From assembly GCF_964340395.1 (NCBI RefSeq), contig NC_135565.1, positions 15,493,709-15,557,708 on the forward strand: a stretch of DNA of 64,000 nucleotides, read 5' to 3'. Positions 14,101 to 25,600 of the stretch are shown piece by piece. How positions within the stretch are numbered: position 1 is the stretch's first letter; each line of letters begins with the position of its first letter. Below the pieces are notes generated by a model. It did no database searches, was not told the origin of the DNA, and saw only the letters and a program-made list of their open reading frames with translations. Made by a program: the position numbers and the translations under genes. This DNA comes from Glandiceps talaboti. Lineage: Eukaryota; Hemichordata; Enteropneusta; Spengelidae.

Positions 14101-17100
14101 TGCCCTGTTAAGGCGTACCTTACAGAGTAATGAAACGTAGGCGATATATTTGTCAAATCAAGGTAAAATAAAATATCATCTGGCGTTATCACCAGGTGAT
14201 TTGACTGTAGCACACCACTCCAATGCTACTGAACCCTACTCCCACGCTCATTTGAAATGCCTCACTAAAACCTTTATATGTTTGACCATAGACAATGGCG
14301 AAGACGTCTCCCTTTGTCAATGATTTGAATCACTGGCATTGATCATTATCTGTATCAAGTAACCAACAACAATGTAAGGATGAGTTCTCACATGTTCATT
14401 CATGATGGAAGTGCAATTCTGGTGTTGAATAAGTGACAATCTATTGACTTGTTTACATCCAAAGGTGCTAAATAGAGAGGGTTATGACGCCAAGCTCTTT
14501 TTGACGTCATAAGATAGTTGAGTTTAACATATTGTTGGTTTCAACAATCTACATTGACAGATCCAGTGGGCGGTTTAATTCACTGATGTGCATTAACTGA
14601 AAAGATGAGTTGCACAGAAATTAACAACTAAGAGGTGTAACATCTGAGAAACTATCATATCAGACTTGCAGTGTGCCCTCTAAGCCAATTTGAAATGCCA
14701 CTGATGTGCACAATATCTAGTGAGGCACCAATATTTGGTGTGACACTAGACTGAATAGTAGTCAAACATTTGAAGATTTAAACAGAGAGCATACATAACT
14801 TGATGTTGACAAAGGTGGAAGTTCATTAACTTATGTGAAGGGAAAGGAAGGAATACAACAAATAACTAGATTGCCCAATATATTTCTTCATAATACAAGT
14901 GACCTAAGGGGCCTTTGACGGTCACTACCAGTTGCTAGACGAGTATTGACAACCCTTAGGTTGCGAGTATTTTCTGGCTGAATGAAGAAAAATATTGGCA
15001 AATAAAATAATTATTCCAGCTGCTGTAATATCAAAGAAATATCAGGGAAAGAAATGACAATTTTGAACGTTTTGACTCAAATTTTGACTACAGCAGAACG
15101 TGTGAAGGAGACATGTGCTGTGGTGACATTTTGCATTTTTTTTTTGCATTTTTTAAAAAGTTTTTCTAAATTCTAGTCATTTTTTATTTGTGAGGTTTTT
15201 CTTTGTCATTTTTTCTAAGTTATATAATGAACTGTGTCTAGATAATGGTATCATTTGAAATCTAAGGAGATTTTGTTAGATTAAAGTGTGAATTACATAA
15301 TTGCATTAACACCTCATATCAAATAGGATACAGTCAGATTACAAATGTACAATGTAATTTACATAATCTCTTGTAGTATAACAGTCACTAAACCACATTG
15401 ACAGTAGAAGTTTCCACTCATTTTCTATACACAAGGCAAGCTTTTACACAGATGTTAAATGTCAATTATTTTGGTTTGTATTTCTGAACACTCTCTGCTA
15501 TGCATGGGGGTGAGGGGTATGTCTTAAGAAAACTAAACATTAATTGGTATCCGTCCGTCCATCCATATGTATATTTATTTATATGGTATATAGATCTATC
15601 TAATATGATCTATCTAATTTAAGTTAATTCATATATATAATATATATATACATATATCTTTATCTATCTACATGTATCTACTATCTATGTATCTATCAGT
15701 CTGTCTGTCTGTCTGTCTACCTGTCTGTCTGTATATATCAACCCATCCATCATGATCCATCCTGGCATCCATCCAACCATCCACCCACCTGATCTAACCT
15801 AACCTAACCTAGCCTAACCTAACCTACCTACCTACCTACCTATCTACCTACCTTCATGTACCTTAACCTAGTAATACTACAGTAGTATGTACAGGAGTAT
15901 TATCACAAACTATCTACCTACAAATGTATCTTCCTACCAACACCTACCTACATATGACACTTGTATGCCTGTCTGACTGCCTGTATGTATGTATGTGTGT
16001 ATGTATGTATGTATGTATGTATGTATGTATGTATGTATGTATGTATGTATGTATGTATGTCTGTCTGTCCGTCTGTCTCTCTGTCTGTATCTCTGCCTGT
16101 CTGTCTGTCTGTCTGTCTGTGAGTCTATTCCTATGTATCTATAGATCTATCACCATGTACACTGTATCTTATACACCAATTTACATGTACCCATTCATCC
16201 ATCCATCCATCCATCAAATTCATCATCATCAATTCATCTATACTCAATACACCACACTTACCAAGCATAATAATTTAATACACACCACTACACATCATGC
16301 ACATATTATAAATACATCATCAGTTCTGATCAACCTCTGATATTTCAAATAATTCAAAAAGTGTTGAGTAATACTCTGACACCAATACCCCATTATGGTA
16401 ATATTTCATGATAGGTATGGTTGCTAAGCAACACAATCCTAATTACCAGATGAGTTCCATTGTAACACTTCAGTAGCAATGACAGTCATCATTTCTACTA
16501 GCAAGTCATTAAAATGATTAAAATGTAAATTAAAACCAATCCTACATTTCAGTTATTTGCAATTAATCAACTCAAACTTGTTTTGAACATTAATTCTGTG
16601 AACAGAATATTGGGTTACTATCGATCATATTTTTTACATGTGTCAATACATGGACAAAGTAACAACGATGTGAACGCACTGATGAGGCCGTTATTTCTAC
16701 CTCCAACGGAAGAAATTTAGGGCGGATACGTGAACAGTGACACCGTTGTAGGTGATAACTACAAATGTAGTAGTAAGTACGCTCCGGAAATCTAGCAAAG
16801 AAACGGGTAGTGTTTTTGCATAAAATGAAACACATTGTTCTAGTTTCTCTGTATGCCTCCCCTTTCGATAACTTCGACATTTAGATACGAATCGTGGCAA
16901 GTATTAGTAAACACATTAACTACGACACTTAATGCAAAAGTCACTTGTGTACAACATAGCCACAGGTTTACAATGACATTATTTCGTCAGTTCCCCTTTG
17001 TTTACATGGGTCATTCACGGTTGTATCATGTACGATCGTTCCTTCTTCCGACAACTGATGAAAACTATGTCGTGATATTGACGACCAAGAAATAATTTGG

Positions 17101-17418
17101 TATGGCCATTACGATAAACATGACACATTGTAGAGTTCACTCGACGTTGATTTGACCCAAGATGTTACTAGTGTTCAAAGTACACTCGAAGTAAGGACAC
17201 GTCACTGTAAGAGTGTAAGAGATGGAACCCCAGATAAATATACTAATGGTGTTTTGGGCGATCAAGACCTCCAAATGATACCAAAATTATACAGCACGTA
17301 CCTGTTGTGTTAACATGCCATCTTCAGTCACTACCCAATGTGTACTGGCACACGATGGCGGCAAAATCGCCGCATGAACGACCAGTACCAGTATCACACT
17401 GGCCGATAGGTCGGCCAT
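1..17418 (-). CDS. TTC17: TTC17, tetratricopeptide repeat protein 17 (3' end outside window)
   Basis: Coding exons in transcript order: 17302-17418, 13100-13362, 12414-12531, 7957-8073, 7182-7291, 6045-6192, 5439-5578, 4788-4945, 4400-4509, 3892-3957, 3480-3685, 2762-2954, 2250-2327, 1661-1885, 400-1068, 1-191 (open at the window edge). All junctions are GT-AG and the phases join into about 969 residues; the vertebrate protein is about 1140, so the C-terminus lies beyond base 1. The start at 17418 opens a hydrophobic signal peptide followed by STHWVVTEDG, the conserved TTC17 N-terminus. TPR blocks lie in exons 5-7 (WVLHNLAAFYWR, VNMANILHRA, HFTLGNIYA) and 14-15 (WILYNLAGLYWR, VNMANIMQR, HFTFGNALA), with a charged helical stretch between (LSELKEYQKKHEYF). 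The family is linked to actin organisation and ciliogenesis. Exon 15 carries a Cys-rich, low-complexity stretch (14 Cys, about residues 729-850) that I do not recognise from vertebrate TTC17. The exon 15 donor (at 399) is the least certain boundary. Confidence 0.93.
1195..1446. mobile_element. ~250-bp MITE, family with AATAGGGAACTTGCA ends, copy 1
   Basis: Begins AATAGGTAACTTGCAATCC and ends GGGTTTGCAAGTTCCCTATT, which are inverted repeats. The inner sequence (GCATGCTCAGATGCAAAGGA and others) matches two other copies. No coding capacity; a nonautonomous DNA element. Confidence 0.8.
1868..2145 (-). repeat. About 7-unit, ~41-bp array across the exon 14 acceptor of TTC17
   Basis: Each unit carries on the minus strand an acceptor (T-rich, TAG) followed by AACAACAAATCTAA, the first bases of exon 14. 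The true unit is next to the exon (acceptor at 1886-1887). The last unit is strongly diverged. Confidence 0.9.
2328..2555. repeat. ~29-bp minisatellite abutting the exon 13 acceptor of TTC17
   Basis: Units of AGTATAGACAATAGATGTAA with AATAGACC variants begin directly at the intron edge. The acceptor (TCTATATAG on the minus strand) itself looks like repeat unit sequence. No exon bases are copied. Confidence 0.85.
3935..4368 (-). repeat. 7-unit, 61-bp array across the exon 10 acceptor of TTC17
   Basis: Units recur exactly every 61 bp (TCAACC at 3961, 4022, 4083, 4144, 4205, 4266, 4327). On the minus strand each has GGTTGACAG and then GAACTATTAGCATTAGATGT, the acceptor plus about 22 bases of exon 10. 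The true junction is the unit ending at 3957. Confidence 0.95.
5020..5345. repeat. CATA/CA/CACC microsatellite block
   Basis: Long runs of CATA, CA and CCAC units in TTC17 intron 7. Several long overlapping open frames on both strands arise from these units and are not genes. Confidence 0.95.
6238..6570. repeat. Three-copy 106-bp tandem repeat in TTC17 intron 5
   Basis: TGTTAGGGCGCCCTCGCTGG starts at 6265, 6371 and 6477, with the rest of each unit nearly identical. No exon sequence is involved. Confidence 0.92.
8866..9065. repeat. Two tandem copies of a GTGCCCTCTAAG dispersed repeat
   Basis: GTGCCCTCTAAG..AATTTGACA, CACACAATTTCTAGTGAC and CTTACTATGTGGTG recur about 98 bp apart. A third, partial copy lies at 14671-14750. 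Confidence 0.75.
9789..10332. mobile_element. ~545-bp foldback (long inverted-repeat) element
   Basis: The left arm starts AGCTCTGGAAATCATACGCT; the right arm ends in its near complement (ATTTCCAGAGCT at 10321-10332). The arms pair imperfectly nearly to the centre (TTGTCTAACGTTC on the left, GAACGTTAGACAAG on the right), leaving a loop near 10030-10080. No open frame. Confidence 0.75.
12095..12356. mobile_element. Same MITE family, copy 2
   Basis: AATAGGGAACTTGCAATCC to TTTGCAAGTTCCCTATT, same orientation as copy 1 and close to it along the full length. Confidence 0.83.
12745..13045 (-). mobile_element. tRNA-derived SINE-like element
   Basis: Read on the minus strand, the head resembles a tRNA promoter (CGAGTGGCTGGCTTGGAATC, then GGTTGCAGTATTTGAGCCCC as a B-box-like segment). 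The tail is shared with 45700-45915 (CAACCCAGCTGTATAATTGG, GAGGTTGCAATGTGAATGCT). Two dispersed copies of the same length support a SINE family. Confidence 0.6.
13498..13886. mobile_element. ~390-bp element with ~32-bp terminal inverted repeats
   Basis: The left end TTGGTAATTGGGGTTTCAGT and the right end (ACTGAAGCCTCAATTACCAG) are inverted repeats extending through TTTACTA(T/A)GATA. A related half copy lies at 52690-52840. No coding capacity. Confidence 0.75.
14671..14750. repeat. Partial copy of the GTGCCCTCTAAG repeat
   Basis: GTGTGCCCTCTAAGCCAATT, then CACAATATCTAGTGA, matching the pair at 8866-9065. Confidence 0.7.
14871..15002. mobile_element. ~130-bp MITE with TTGCCAATATTTTTCTTCAT ends, copy 1
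   Basis: Left TTGCCCAATATATTTCTTCA and right TGAATGAAGAAAAATATTGG form inverted repeats. A second copy is at 49371-49509. Confidence 0.72.
15545..16110. repeat. Compound simple-repeat block in TTC17 intron 1
   Basis: Successive ATCT, TGTC, CCAT, CCTAA, CTAC, GTAT and TGTC runs. Confidence 0.93.
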
Positions 17419-17764
17419 TTTCTTCCTACAGTTGTACGCACAAGTCGATGGTCATTAATTATTAATAAGCCCGCTTTACTCTAAAATATATTTACAACGG
17501 AGTATTTTTGATAATCGAATTATAACAACTTGAAATCAAGTTTTAAGATATGTTACTGTGATAACTTTTGCAGTTTTCTCAAATGGTAAAATGTTTTGAT
17601 ATATTTCTGTACCGACCCAGGCCGAATAGTAAGAGGAATTCGACGGAAGAGACACGCGTCGATAGAGGGCGCCCTATATAGAGTAAATAGTTTGGTTTCT
17701 TGAAAAAAAAAAAGATGGCAGCGTTCGTGCAGTAACACCGCTAGTTGATATTTTTTTTGCAGAT
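17419..17764. promoter_or_regulatory. Divergent promoter region between TTC17 and the kinesin gene
   Basis: TTC17 starts leftward at 17418 and the kinesin's probable first exon lies rightward near 17765-17824, so both promoters must sit within a few hundred bases. No TATA box is evident near either side. An AAGATGGC motif at about 17711-17719, preceded by an A-run, resembles a YY1-type element common near start sites of housekeeping and ciliary genes. The assignment rests on gene arrangement; no transcript evidence is available. Confidence 0.45.
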
Positions 17765-17824
17765 ATTATATATTCCGTCCACAGAGGTGATGATAGAGCC
17801 GAGGATGCAACGTAACTAATAAAG
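17765..17824 (+). other. Probable noncoding first exon of the kinesin gene
   Basis: A short stretch ends in AATAAAG followed by a consensus donor GTATGT at 17825. The next strong acceptor in the correct direction is CTCTACAG, ending at 19518 just upstream of the kinesin start codon. Joining the two gives a 5' UTR. The 5' limit is arbitrary because the transcription start cannot be seen. Confidence 0.35.
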
Positions 17825-19518
17825 GTATGTTTGGTTGTCGATAGACGATTTTAATCAAAGGTGTCTCACACATAATTGACTGTTTGCTCAGTGTTGTGTC
17901 CCGTTGATTCACAGTTTACAAAAACAATAAGTTTACAACTGTTTTATTGATTTGATCTCTTGCACATGTAACGTTATCCTATAATTGTCTCCAGCTATTT
18001 GCATACACATACTGCCAAATGTAGTATAGTCTACAATATTCATAAAATCACTGTACTATACGTTTGTATTATTCAGTATTGGTATGCTCTAACGAAAGAA
18101 CTGATTTACAATGTAGCTTGCAAGTTGTGACAACACTGCATGGACATTCATGTACATGGAACAACACAGATTAGCATTGTACATGTTAACAATGTACTGC
18201 TTGGGTGTCAGTCATCCCGTTTATTTTACAAAACCTTCTTAAACACGTGTAGAGTACAACTTGGAAAACAATTACAGGTACTTAATTTGTATACATGTAT
18301 GCTGTAGCAGAACTCAAACCGGAGTTTTCATGAAGTTGTGATGTCATTATATACAGAAATGTGTAATTATAAACTTTTATTCTAGAACAGAACTTGTTAT
18401 AAATATTACAAAATCAACGTTAACAATAACATTATTTCACAATCTGGAAAACATTGTAAGAGGAAGGGACATACATATCCTTTAAAGTCTACCAAACACT
18501 AGTTGTCATGGTAACAAGTGAAATGCGTGACCCCAGATGATAATTTCATAAATTTTAAAATGTTAAAAATAGGAAGTTTATACAGACCATAATGGTATCA
18601 TTTCAAATGTTATTTCAATTATTAATAAAATGCAGGCCATATTTGCTAACAAATATGGGATGTCTGTTGAAGTATTTATAGTACCGTCTGTACCTAAAGA
18701 AACTGAAGCAATTAATGCCGGATGTGGGATAGTTACTGGCATATTACTTATTTATGTACAATGTACCTATATGTTATTTATTTATACTGGTGATTTCATT
18801 CTCAGTACCTGTAATAGCATTTTACCTCATGCTTGAGAGTCAAAATAGAACAAGAAGGTTGACTTACTCCCATCATACACACCGATAGTAATGCATGTGT
18901 GGCACTCGATCATAGCAGAAGTGATACTGACAACCAAGAAATGAAATAGGAGTTATTTTTATGGCAAACCTCGGTGATAGAATTATATTGCAGGTACCGA
19001 GAATTGTCGTGAATGCATTATTTTAATATTAATCATTTAAAATGTCAATGTATCCTATATGTTCAGAATCACTGTCCAGTTATGTATTGAAAGCTTTTAT
19101 GAATAAGTAATAGTGTGTTGGTTCTTCATGAAGGCATAAGGCATAATACTTGTCTGATGACAGAAGTGTACGACAATTAGGATTCCCCTGTCTGACAAGT
19201 AAGACAGCATCATCGTAAACCACAGCCTCTTTTACAGCACCGTCCAAGACGTACCTACCGCCAAGATTCATTATTTTACTGTGTCGCAGAAGAAATAACA
19301 GCTCTAGATCTGGTTTGCAAGAATGGTAAGACAGTAAAAGGCCATGTAGTACTTTATAGGTCTATGAATACAACTTTGATTTGAAAGCAATACTGTATTT
19401 GCACTAGCAGTGGGGCAGTTCCTTGAGAAGGTACTTCTCCTACATGGTTCATAAAAAAAGTTCATAATGTACTTTTATAAAAGTTACCATCTTGTACATT
19501 TCTGTGTGTTCTCTACAG
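17825..19518 (+). other. Probable 5' UTR intron of the kinesin gene; no gene seen
   Basis: About 1.7 kb between the probable noncoding exon and the acceptor at 19518. I find no coding exon, RNA gene or repeat family here. Short open frames on both strands lack splice context or recognisable similarity. Confidence 0.4.
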
Positions 19519-19613
19519 GTCAAGTTCAGGATGATTGGAGCAGAGAAAGGAGTGATTGTTTGGTGACTGTTTCAACATTACATCCAGCATAGACAGTTTG
19601 AGATAACCACACA
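19519..19613 (+). promoter_or_regulatory. Kinesin 5' leader with an 11-codon upstream ORF
   Basis: The leader begins after the acceptor at 19518. An upstream ATG at 19531 opens an 11-codon frame that stops at 19566, 47 bases before the main ATG at 19614. Such short leader frames often lower initiation at the main start; here this is inference only. Confidence 0.45.
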
Positions 19614-22600
19614 ATGGCCCAAATTAAAACCTACTGTCGTATGCGGCCTTCAGACACCTTGTCTCAGTGTTTTGATTGGGATGGCAGTAAGGTGTTTGTG
19701 AGGACACCAGAATCAGCATCAACTGGTAGAGTTCAAGGTCGTACTATCGATCAGGAGTTTAACTTTGGAACAGTGTTTGGACCCCACAGCACTCAGGATG
19801 ATGTGTTTGATACAGTTGCTAAAAGTATCGTTGATGGTATGTAATTAAAATTCACATGTACAAGCTGAATCTATATGTTTTCGGGATGTAATTTTTTCTG
19901 CATATTAAAAGGTACTCATAGTATTCTACTTACTGATGTACACTTAACTACCACTTACAGTGGACTGAACTCAAACCTGGTAATGTGGTAACACATGTGT
20001 AACTTATAGACGGTCTGTAATTTATTATTCATATAACAAATCTCAAGGAGATCCCTACTATGTAATCAACTGTTCTAACCGTGCAAGTAGCCTCGGACAA
20101 TGGGGAACTTGCGAACCTGCCATGTTGAATGTTGCATCATGGGAAATGTGATAATAAATAGTGATGAAAAAATATTGTAAACAATACTGTTACATTGTTT
20201 TTAACCACAAATAATCAATTCATAGTCACCCTGACCATTGTGGGAGGTTTTTTCACTGGTAGCTCCAGATTAGGTATTACGATAACCATGTATAATCCCA
20301 TAGTCCTTTGCGTCTGAGCATGTTCAGTCTGGATTGCAAGTTCCCTATTGTAATGTCATATAAGGCAGGCATCAACATTACAGTATATACTAGAATAGTG
20401 TAAGCAAGCTTTTATGTACTAAATATTTCCATGTGAGTACACTTTTATAAACTCATTGTGTACCAAAGTGTAGCCCTGGAAATCCACTGATTTGGTTCAT
20501 ATCGACATATACTTAACAAAGTAATGGAATGTCTCAAGAACATATCCTGGCTGCTATGGTAGAGGCATACTCTGTTATTTAGATTGTTTTTGTTTACTTT
20601 ATGAAAATCCAATGTTTTAATAATTTAGTGGAAGTAAAAGAAACATAGTGATATATATTGGTAGGTTAGTATACTCTGAAGGTGAAATTGCACATATCCG
20701 ACAAATAATAATGATGATGATGACACAAGACTCATTTGGTAATAGTGAAGTTACCATTATTGTAATCTACTTTTTGTAGCTAGATTCCAATAAGGTAACT
20801 TCACTATAAAAAAAAATGGTGTCAAGTATCAATTTCTATTCTGATACTATACTGTTCTAATACAGTAATAGGACTTTCACCTTTATGTTGCTTTGGTAGT
20901 TTTTCTGAGGTGTTTGTTTTGTCAAAATACATGTAATTTAGTCAGTGTTCCCCTTAACTGCAACAGTTAGTATGAAAACACACTGTATTCAACCTATATG
21001 TATTCATGCCTGGTCACATGACTGTTTATATGAATATTTAATGAGGTTTGTTTGAGCTATTGATTGGTTGAGTTCACAACAATAGAGATTGCACAGTATG
21101 ATAGGTGACAATACACAGTTAACAACTAACACCTTGCTTTGGTCAGTGTTTGGACATTTGTAAATCGTGCAAGTACCTGTACACAGAGCTTTAGAGGTAG
21201 AGTTACTGTTTTTATGAGTAGACATGTATATGTATATGGTCAGTTGTTTGTAGTTAGTGGTATAATGTCATCATAATTCCATGCAGTCCACCACCACAAA
21301 GGTACGGGTTGTCATATTAACAGTACAATTGTGGTTTATAAAACTTCCTGTAATGTTTTACCAGCAGTATTCAACTTGAATCAAGATAGTTATTTAGTAC
21401 TTGTATATTGCTGATATGCATTGTAACATGGTAAAATGTTTTGTAGTTGTTGGTAACTTGTTAGACTACCAGTGTATAGGGTGTTAAACTTACATGTTAC
21501 TTGTACACTGTACAGAACAATTTGTGAAACTTCTTGTACTGTTTGCTTTGATATTCCTCATGGTTATTATCATAGAAATTGTTCAGTTATTTTTCATGTG
21601 TATATATCATACGATATGTATGTTTCAATTCCAAAATAACAGAAAATTATAAGCAGTGAGTGAATCGTCTTTCTGTACGTGACACTGCAACTGTAAAATG
21701 TTTGTCATTTATTTCAATTATTTATACATGTAGCAACATTACAGGAAGGTATACATTGTGTCTTTTACCAACGTTAGCAATTGTAGAAATTATTAAAAAT
21801 TAGCACTCAAATTAATCAGTTATTAGCACAGTTTTATAATGTGAGGTTAATGATGGGAAATTATGCTATCAGACACAACTGTGTTGTTAACTGTTCCAAA
21901 CTCCTGGTTTATTAATTAATAAGTATAGATTTAATAATGCTATCTTTTCATTCTCCTCTGCATTTCAGGATTTCTCTCTGGATATAATGGTACAATCTTT
22001 GCCTATGGACAGACAGGTTCTGGTAAAACATTCACTGTAGAGGGTGGAGCTAGGAAATATTCAGATAGAGGACTGGCACCAAGGTATGGTGATATAGACA
22101 ATAGACACACAGACATGCATAATATATATAAACCCATATGCACCGACATATATACATATATACACTGAATATATGACATTTTTTTTTATGACAAAAACCA
22201 TATTTTCTTATTCACTGACACATACTTTGCCTTTTCTAATTTCCAACTACAGAGCCCTGTCCTTCATCTATAGAGCACTGGAAAGTCGTCAGGATGAAGA
22301 CATAAGTGTTCATGTGTCTTATTTAGAAATTTACCAAGAAAGTGGTTTTGATTTACTAAGTCCTAGTTCTAGACCTGGTAACATAGTCAATCATTTACCA
22401 AAGGTAAGTTACTAGTATGTTATGATTTTCACTAAGTCCTAGTTCTAGACCTGTTATCTATTTACCAGAGATAGGTTATGTTATGATGTACTAAGTCCTA
22501 GTACCAGACCTGGTTACATACTGCGGTAGTCAGCCATTTACCAAAGGCAAGTTATGTTATGATTTCCTAAGTCCAATAACTTTAGCCCTTGGAATGTGGT

Positions 22601-25600
22601 ACCTCAGGGTAGCCAATGAAAATGAAACTTCACATTTCTCACAGCGGTACAACTGTGTTGTCTGTAACTTGTGCACCTCACAGCCATTGAAAGTCTTCAG
22701 TTCACTTCGAACATTTGAGAGTCCCCAGGTTGCCAGTAACAGGTGTACATGTACCTCCCAGCATTCATTGGATGTATGTAATTTCTGTTAACTACTCACT
22801 CAGGTACATGTGGTAAAAGATCTTCAGAACATCTGTGTTGTTCATAACAGATGTACCTCCTGGCAACCAATGAGAATGTTTTATGTTCACTCGTTACACA
22901 GGTACATGTAGTAGAGGGCCCTCAGAACACCTGTATTGTTCGTAACTTATCTATGCACCTGGCAGCTGATGAACATGTTGCCCAGGAATTACTGCTGCAA
23001 GGACAAGCTAATAGGAAAGTTGCAGAAACTCCCATGAATCAACGGTCTTCCAGATCTCATGCAGTATTTACAATACACTTAACATCAAGATCACCAGGGT
23101 CAGAGGTCATCACAAGGTAGGTTGAAGATCATACAGTGGTAAACTCTTTATCAACAAAGTCATCAGGTGATATTTCTTACATGTAGATTTGTGTAACATC
23201 TCCATGGATAAAAAATATATGCATGGGAAGAGACAAACTTGCTAAAGACCTAAAAAGTAAGATAATGGTATTAGATTCAACAGATTTCAATTTGAGGTAA
23301 TGTCTTCTGATCACATTACTGGGACAAGCCATTAGCCAAGCAAGTGGACTTGTTATCAAAGAGTACCAATATTTACACATGTGATGATGGGCTCTTACAT
23401 AACACAAGTAAACAGCTGTAAAACCTCTATTCGGCCGGCTGCATGGACTGCAATTGAGGCAAACCTTATCTCCGTCTTATATCAGTTGTTATCAATTTAT
23501 TAGGCTATCATAAGTAACGCTACACACAGCTTTAGAGATGCAAACAACTTTTATGACACCCGTTTTCGCCAGGCAAGCCCGCAGGTTTGTTGCACTTGGA
23601 CCGCTAATGGTTTGTGACTGTCATGATAATTGAAACTCAAGTTTACAACATACTTGAAAGATGCTACAAGGTAGGCTGTCAACCGGTATATAAAAAGAAA
23701 CAGAAAATATATTATAGTATATTAGGGGTGTGGATACATGTAATGTGACATTGATATGAAGTGACATAATGACATAATGAACTCTTGACTCTGACCAGCA
23801 CTACATTGTGTATTGTTCACCATACATGCACATGTATATTAAATGTCAAGGGGAAAGCCACTCTAGGATATAAAGGTAAACAATGTATATTCATGACTCC
23901 TAAGTGCTTACATGTATGAATACGCATTGTGCATCTAACAAATATTCACGTTTGATCAGACCCATGCAGCAATAATGCAATACAGAAAGAACAGTAGAGG
24001 AGAAAAAGCATTTCAAATTCGTAATTTGAGTGAAATGTATGTAATGTGAAATCATGAAATGACTCTCCAGAACCCAAAGTTTATGAAAATACATCATTCT
24101 ATTTCCTGGAGTGGCATTACCCTTTGATATGACTGACTGGGGTTTTTTCCATATCAAAGATATAAATTCATATCATGACGTGTATTTTTATTTCAGGTCC
24201 AAGTTACATCTGGTAGATTTAGCTGGATCAGAAAGAGCTGCTAAAACTGGTATCACAGGTCAACAACTTGATGAAGCTAAATTTATTAATTTATCACTAC
24301 ATCACTTGGAGAGAGTTATCATTGCATTACATGACAGTGTTAAACAAAGTGAATCAAGACATCGAAGTAGCAGTGCTGGGTATGTGTAACATAGTCAAAC
24401 ATAACCAATCAATCAACCAAACATATTTAAAAGGGTAGCCCAGTTGGCCAAAGCCAATCTCCTCCAAGGCCCTCCTTGTAAAATAGTCCAAAGTCAGAAG
24501 ATACGAGATGTAAATTGAATGCTTCCATATAGGGGTAGAGAACATTTTAACGGAATGTAAATTGAAAATACATAGAGAAATAGTTATTCAGGTTATGTGT
24601 AACATAGTGAATCAAGACATCTGAAGTAGTTTTAATTTTACTATGATTTTTTATAGCATCAGTATCCACAATGATGTACATGTATATAGTGACCAAATAT
24701 ATAAATGTCTTAGATAAGTTAGAATGTAATAAAATTAGCACTGAAAGCGCTGATGCCTGAGTAAATAATATTTTGTTTGTGGTGTACATTATGCTGTCCA
24801 TTCTTTTCTTTCCTTGATTTCCTGTCAGATTGGTGGTATTTTGAGTGCACCATCTATTATTTTCTCTCCTTGATTTCCAGGCGGATAGGCAGTGCTTCCA
24901 GTACACGGTCCATTAGACCGCGATCTAGCAGTTTCCATGGCAGCAGTAGAGGTTACATTCCATACAGGAATTCGTTACTAACTATGGTTTTAAGGGACAG
25001 TCTTGGTGGTAACTGTCTAACAGCCATGATAGCTACAATATCCATACATGAATCAAATATGGGAGAATCTATCTCTACTTGTAGATTTGCACAAAGAGTG
25101 GCTTGTATTCGTAACCATGCAAGGTGAGTAGTTAGCTGGTGTTATAACACATCATTTTCATATTGCCTTCAGTGATTGGCTTAGATCATGTCATGTGATA
25201 TGGACTAGTGACCCATAGTGACCTCAATTTGCATAGAGCTTGCACTAGTCACATTCTACTTTCCCTAGGACACTATTCATGTACCACAGGATGTTTGTAA
25301 TAAGCTTTGACTAATGAAACAAATATGTGCCTGAGAATATATATAATTATTTAAATGTATGTCTTAATGTTAATATACAGTCGAAATGAAGAACTAGATG
25401 ACAGAATGGTTATAAAAAGATTGAGAAGGAGAATTGCAGAGTTAGAGGCTGAAATAGCATGTCTTAAAGCTGGTAACATAGAAGATGGTGATAATATACA
25501 GGTATATACAATATAAACAATGTTCTCCCAAGTTATCCCAAGTCAGTGGCTAGCCTAGAATAGACCAGAAATATTACATAGTATGTATACCTGGGATTAC

